Assembly: GCA_965262505.1 (NCBI GenBank)
Contig: CBDHFM010000012.1
Span: forward strand, 47,966-111,965
Length of the DNA: 64,000 bases
Direction of reading: 5' to 3'
Origin: JACPPO01 sp965262505
GTDB taxonomy: Bacteria; Acidobacteriota; Vicinamibacteria; Vicinamibacterales; UBA2999
Position 1 is the first letter of the stretch. Each line of letters starts with the position of its first letter. Positions 61,350 to 64,000 of this stretch are shown here, in pieces. The notes beneath the pieces were generated by a model. That model worked only from the letters and a program-made list of their open reading frames with translations. It made no database searches and had not been told where the DNA came from. The position numbers and the translations under genes were made by a program.

Positions 61350-61453
61350 ACGGGCCAAAACCGCAAGGCCGGCGCACGGAAGGCCCCCCCTGGCCCGTAA
61401 GTTGGGGCATCAGTCGGGAAACCCTCTATCAATATCTCCGCATGGACGACTAG
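61350..61453 (+). pseudogene. C-terminal scrap of the resolvase
   Basis: cgcaaggccggcgcacggaa... through ctctatcaatatctccg repeats 60585-60660 with two one-base insertions. The protein tail ISRETLYQYLR is recovered in a shifted frame. 61454-61754 holds no gene. Confidence 0.7.
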
Positions 61454-61754
61454 TGCGTTTTTCACGATGCTGTGGTCACTGTGTAACCCTGTGGGCGATC
61501 CATCGATCCGCGCGGGTTGTTACGGCGGCGAATCCCTCCAATCCTTACCGCGCCGATGAAGACACCACGACTTTCGACGTGGCGGGTACCTCCCTCCCAC
61601 ACGGTCATGACAAGCGCTTGAGTGTTCGTACCAACCTTAGGTTTTGCCTGCGCGATGGCGAGCGATTGTTCGTTGGCGCGCCGTTCTGGACGGCTCGTAC
61701 CCGTCGCCTCGTCTATTCGGATCGCGCTTTACACGAGGCTCGCAAGCCGGGACA

Positions 61755-63131
61755 ATGGCCCGAAACAGCTCCGACATGACGACCGTCAAGCCAGAGAGGA
61801 CCGAAGAGCTCAATCCGTTCGCGATCGCGCAGCGTCAGTGCGACAACGCGGCCCGATACCTGCCCGCGCTCGACCCCGGACTCTTCGAGTTCCTGAAACG
61901 ACCCGACAAACTGACCATCGTGGAGTTCCCGGTCGCGACGAGCGCTGGAACGGTCCTGCACTTCGTCGGGTACCGGTGCATCCATAGCCGGAGCCGCGGC
62001 CCGGGCAAGGGTGGCATCCGATACCATCCCGCCGTCACGGCCGACGAAGTGCGCGCGCTCGCTTCGTGGATGACCTGGAAGTGCGCGATCGTGGGCGTCC
62101 CATTCGGGGGTGCCAAGGGCGGTGTGGTGTGTGACCCCAAGGGGCTCAGCTCCGAAGATCTCGATCGCATCACGCGCCGCTATGTCGCCGAACTCGGCGA
62201 CAACATCGGACCCTACACCGACATCCCGGCGCCCGACGTGAACACGAACGCTCGGATCATGGCACTGGTCTACGACACCTACGACATGATGCATAGAGGT
62301 GCGAACAATCTCGGCGTCGTCACAGGCAAGCCCGTGCATCTTGGAGGGTCCCTCGGCCGGGAAGCCGCGACGGCCCGGGGCGGGCTTTTCACCACGCTCC
62401 GGGCGCTCTCCCACGGCATTCTCCCAGGCTCGACAGACCTGCAGCGGCTCTCGGTCGTCATTCAGGGATTCGGGAACGTCGGCGGGATCGCCGCGACACT
62501 GTTCCACGAGGCCGGCGCGCGGATCGTCGCCGTGAGTGACACGCGGGGTGGGATCCATTGCGCGGACGGCATCGACCCGGACGTCGCCCACCGGCACAAG
62601 CGCGAGACCGGGGCGCTGAAGGGCCTGGCTGGCTGCCAGGACGTGACCAACGAAGAGCTCCTGACGTTACCCTGCGACATCCTGATCCCCGCGGCTCTCG
62701 AGAATCAGTTCAGGGGCGACAACGCGCGCGACGTCCAGGCGCGGCTGATCGTGGAGTTGGCCAACGGCCCGACCACCCCCGAGGCCGACGCGGTCTTCCA
62801 CGCACGGAAGATCTCGGTACTGCCCGACATCCTCGCCAACGCCGGCGGCGTGACCATCAGCTATTACGAGTGGGTGCAGAACAACGAGAACGAGCAGTGG
62901 GACGAAGACGAAGTGAACGGCAAGCTCGAACGGATCATGACGAAGGCTGCCGACGACGTCATCGAAAAGCAGACCAAGATCAACGGCTCCTTGGTGGACT
63001 TGGAGACTGAGCGGCAGCGCCTGGGTCGGGGCGGCGATCCGCTGGACTCTGTCGATCTACGGACGGCCGCGTTCGTCCTGGCGGTTGAGAGGGTAGCGCG
63101 TGTGGCGATCGATCGAGGGATCTGGCCGTAG
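61755..63131 (+). CDS. gdhA: Glu/Leu/Phe/Val-type amino-acid dehydrogenase (glutamate dehydrogenase-like)
   Basis: 458 residues. Catalyses reversible oxidative deamination of glutamate with NAD(P). Substrate domain with GPGKGGIRYHPAVTADEVRA and KCAIVGVPFGGAKGGVVCDP (catalytic Lys region ~100-121), IPAPDVNTNARIMALVYDTY. NAD-binding domain with GFGNVGG at ~238-244, ILIPAALENQFRGDNA and LPDILANAGGVTISYYEWVQ. The length is slightly longer than usual (~420), with a short N-terminal extension; MTTVKPERTEELNP at 61776 is an alternative start. Looks chromosomal and intact. Confidence 0.93.
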   Translation: MARNSSDMTTVKPERTEELNPFAIAQRQCDNAARYLPALDPGLFEFLKRPDKLTIVEFPVATSAGTVLHFVGYRCIHSRSRGPGKGGIRYHPAVTADEVRALASWMTWKCAIVGVPFGGAKGGVVCDPKGLSSEDLDRITRRYVAELGDNIGPYTDIPAPDVNTNARIMALVYDTYDMMHRGANNLGVVTGKPVHLGGSLGREAATARGGLFTTLRALSHGILPGSTDLQRLSVVIQGFGNVGGIAATLFHEAGARIVAVSDTRGGIHCADGIDPDVAHRHKRETGALKGLAGCQDVTNEELLTLPCDILIPAALENQFRGDNARDVQARLIVELANGPTTPEADAVFHARKISVLPDILANAGGVTISYYEWVQNNENEQWDEDEVNGKLERIMTKAADDVIEKQTKINGSLVDLETERQRLGRGGDPLDSVDLRTAAFVLAVERVARVAIDRGIWP

Positions 63132-63457
63132 ACGAGAGTCCGCGTCTCTGGGAGCCTGATCCACCTCCGCGGCGGCGCAAGACCCGCGTGGTCACCACTC
63201 ACGTGAACGTGCGCAGTGTCGAACGCATGAGAGGGGCACGTGCGTGCAGTGACAGCTAGCCGCACCTCGATGCAATTGCAGTGCGCCTCCATACCCGGCC
63301 CCGCAAGACACTGGGTTATCGGACGCCGCGGGTACACGAGTGGAAACCGTTGCATCGACCGGTTGAATCGGCCGTGATGGGGAGGATCTGAGCCTGGTTT
63401 AAGCCGTGAGTAAGTCCAGGAAATGCACAGGCCACGTGGGCGTGGACAAGAAGACGG

Positions 63458-63856
63458 TCAAGCGGTGGCGCCGACGTGGCGCGTGGTGGCCTCATCCGTG
63501 CTCGCGCCAGCCACCAACTCTGACCAGTGGCCCCCGGTGGCAAAACACATCGCCGCCAACCGATCCCGGAGCGCCCTGGCGTTGGCGGCATTCGAGGTGC
63601 TGTAGTTACAGACGTGGAGATCCAGCGTCGCACTCTGCAGCTCCGGCCAGACGTGCAGGACCAGATGGGACTCGGCCAGCACCCACACTAGGGTGAGACC
63701 CCCCTCGTCGAACGGCACCGCCTGCGTCGCCATCACCTGCAGCTGGCACGCTCGCACATGGCCGGTCACTTCGTCCAGCAACTGCGCTGGATCCAGCTGG
63801 CTCCGTTGCAACGCCTCCGACCACACGCCTGTGCCGATGAAGTGATGCGAGATCAT
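63458..63856 (-). CDS. speD: S-adenosylmethionine decarboxylase proenzyme-like protein
   Basis: 132 residues from the ATG at 63856. The self-cleavage site Glu-Ser lies in VLAESHLVLHVWPEL. With this start the pyruvoyl-forming serine is residue 63, the histidine 68 and the cysteine (DLHVCN) 83, the same numbering as the well-studied Thermotoga enzyme. The usual F-x-x-x-GLT segment is present (PFDEGGLTLVWVL). It decarboxylates AdoMet for spermidine synthesis, or may act on another amino acid, as recently recognised for some SpeD homologues. An in-frame ATG at 63907 adds 17 unconserved residues. 63132-63457 and 63857-64000 hold no other gene. Confidence 0.85.
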   Translation of the reverse strand: MISHHFIGTGVWSEALQRSQLDPAQLLDEVTGHVRACQLQVMATQAVPFDEGGLTLVWVLAESHLVLHVWPELQSATLDLHVCNYSTSNAANARALRDRLAAMCFATGGHWSELVAGASTDEATTRHVGATA

Positions 63857-64000
63857 CACGCCACGTGTCTCACAGAGACCGCCCTCGTGCCAGCACAATT
63901 CCACCAACTTCTCATACGTCTTCTATCGAGCACTTGGCCGCGCACCTGTAAGCGCAAAAAAACTCAGCGCTGAACTATAGAGGGTTGCCCTTAAAAACAC

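Overview
The window is about 65% GC and reads as part of a genome (or metagenome contig) of an Acidobacteriota-like bacterium. Two SusC/TonB-type receptors carry an N-terminal carboxypeptidase-regulatory-like domain, there are many small Phd/VapC-type toxin-antitoxin (TA) pairs, and two secreted Calx-beta proteins end in an IPTL/PEP-CTERM-like sorting signal. The lineage (Vicinamibacteria-like) is my inference. I saw no rRNA, tRNA or CRISPR array.

Region by region. (1) 1-3.5 kb: end of a P4-type tyrosine integrase, a broken head of a second integrase, then a convergent gene for a secreted Calx-beta protein. (2) 3.9-24.3 kb: a conjugative module. It begins with an AlpA-like regulator, MazEF, an S24 phage-type repressor facing a Cro-like protein, and an ArdC-like antirestriction protein. 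A co-directional type IV secretion operon follows in the order virB2-B3-B4-B9-B10-B5-B6-B8, replication-relaxation protein, virD4, virB11, then a nuclease, a Sel1-repeat protein and an Ala-rich protein. Most of these genes overlap by 1-4 bases, so they are translationally coupled. (3) 24.3-33.3 kb: plasmid backbone (iteron origin, RepA, ParA and a small partner), a Phd/PIN pair, many decayed copies of the conjugation genes, and an N-terminally truncated integrase. (4) 33.4-37.8 kb: a second copy of the integrase / integrase-head / Calx-beta unit. (5) 37.8-46.3 kb: insertion sequences (IS) and a second plasmid backbone (ParA, partner, RepA, iteron origin) split by an IS3 element. (6) 46.5-51 kb: YCII protein, outer-membrane barrel, IS630 and IS3 debris, a broken symporter, and a second Phd/PIN pair. 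(7) 51.8-64 kb: chromosome-like genes (two TonB receptors, glutamate dehydrogenase, S-adenosylmethionine decarboxylase) interrupted by a phage portal fragment, a third iteron origin, RepA debris and a serine resolvase.

The genes fit together as a stack of integrated plasmid-like conjugative elements. One conjugation system looks intact, though I recognise no classical relaxase. There are two complete RepA/ParA modules and a third origin without an intact rep. Recombination between related modules appears to have scattered fragments of virB11, virD4, the relaxation gene, repA and the Ala-rich gene.

The least explained signals are: interlocking perfect inverted repeats in front of virD4; three origins that share one architecture but use three different iteron sequences; the duplicated integrase/surface-protein cassette with variable middles and conserved ends; and integrase fragments that all break at the same codon.
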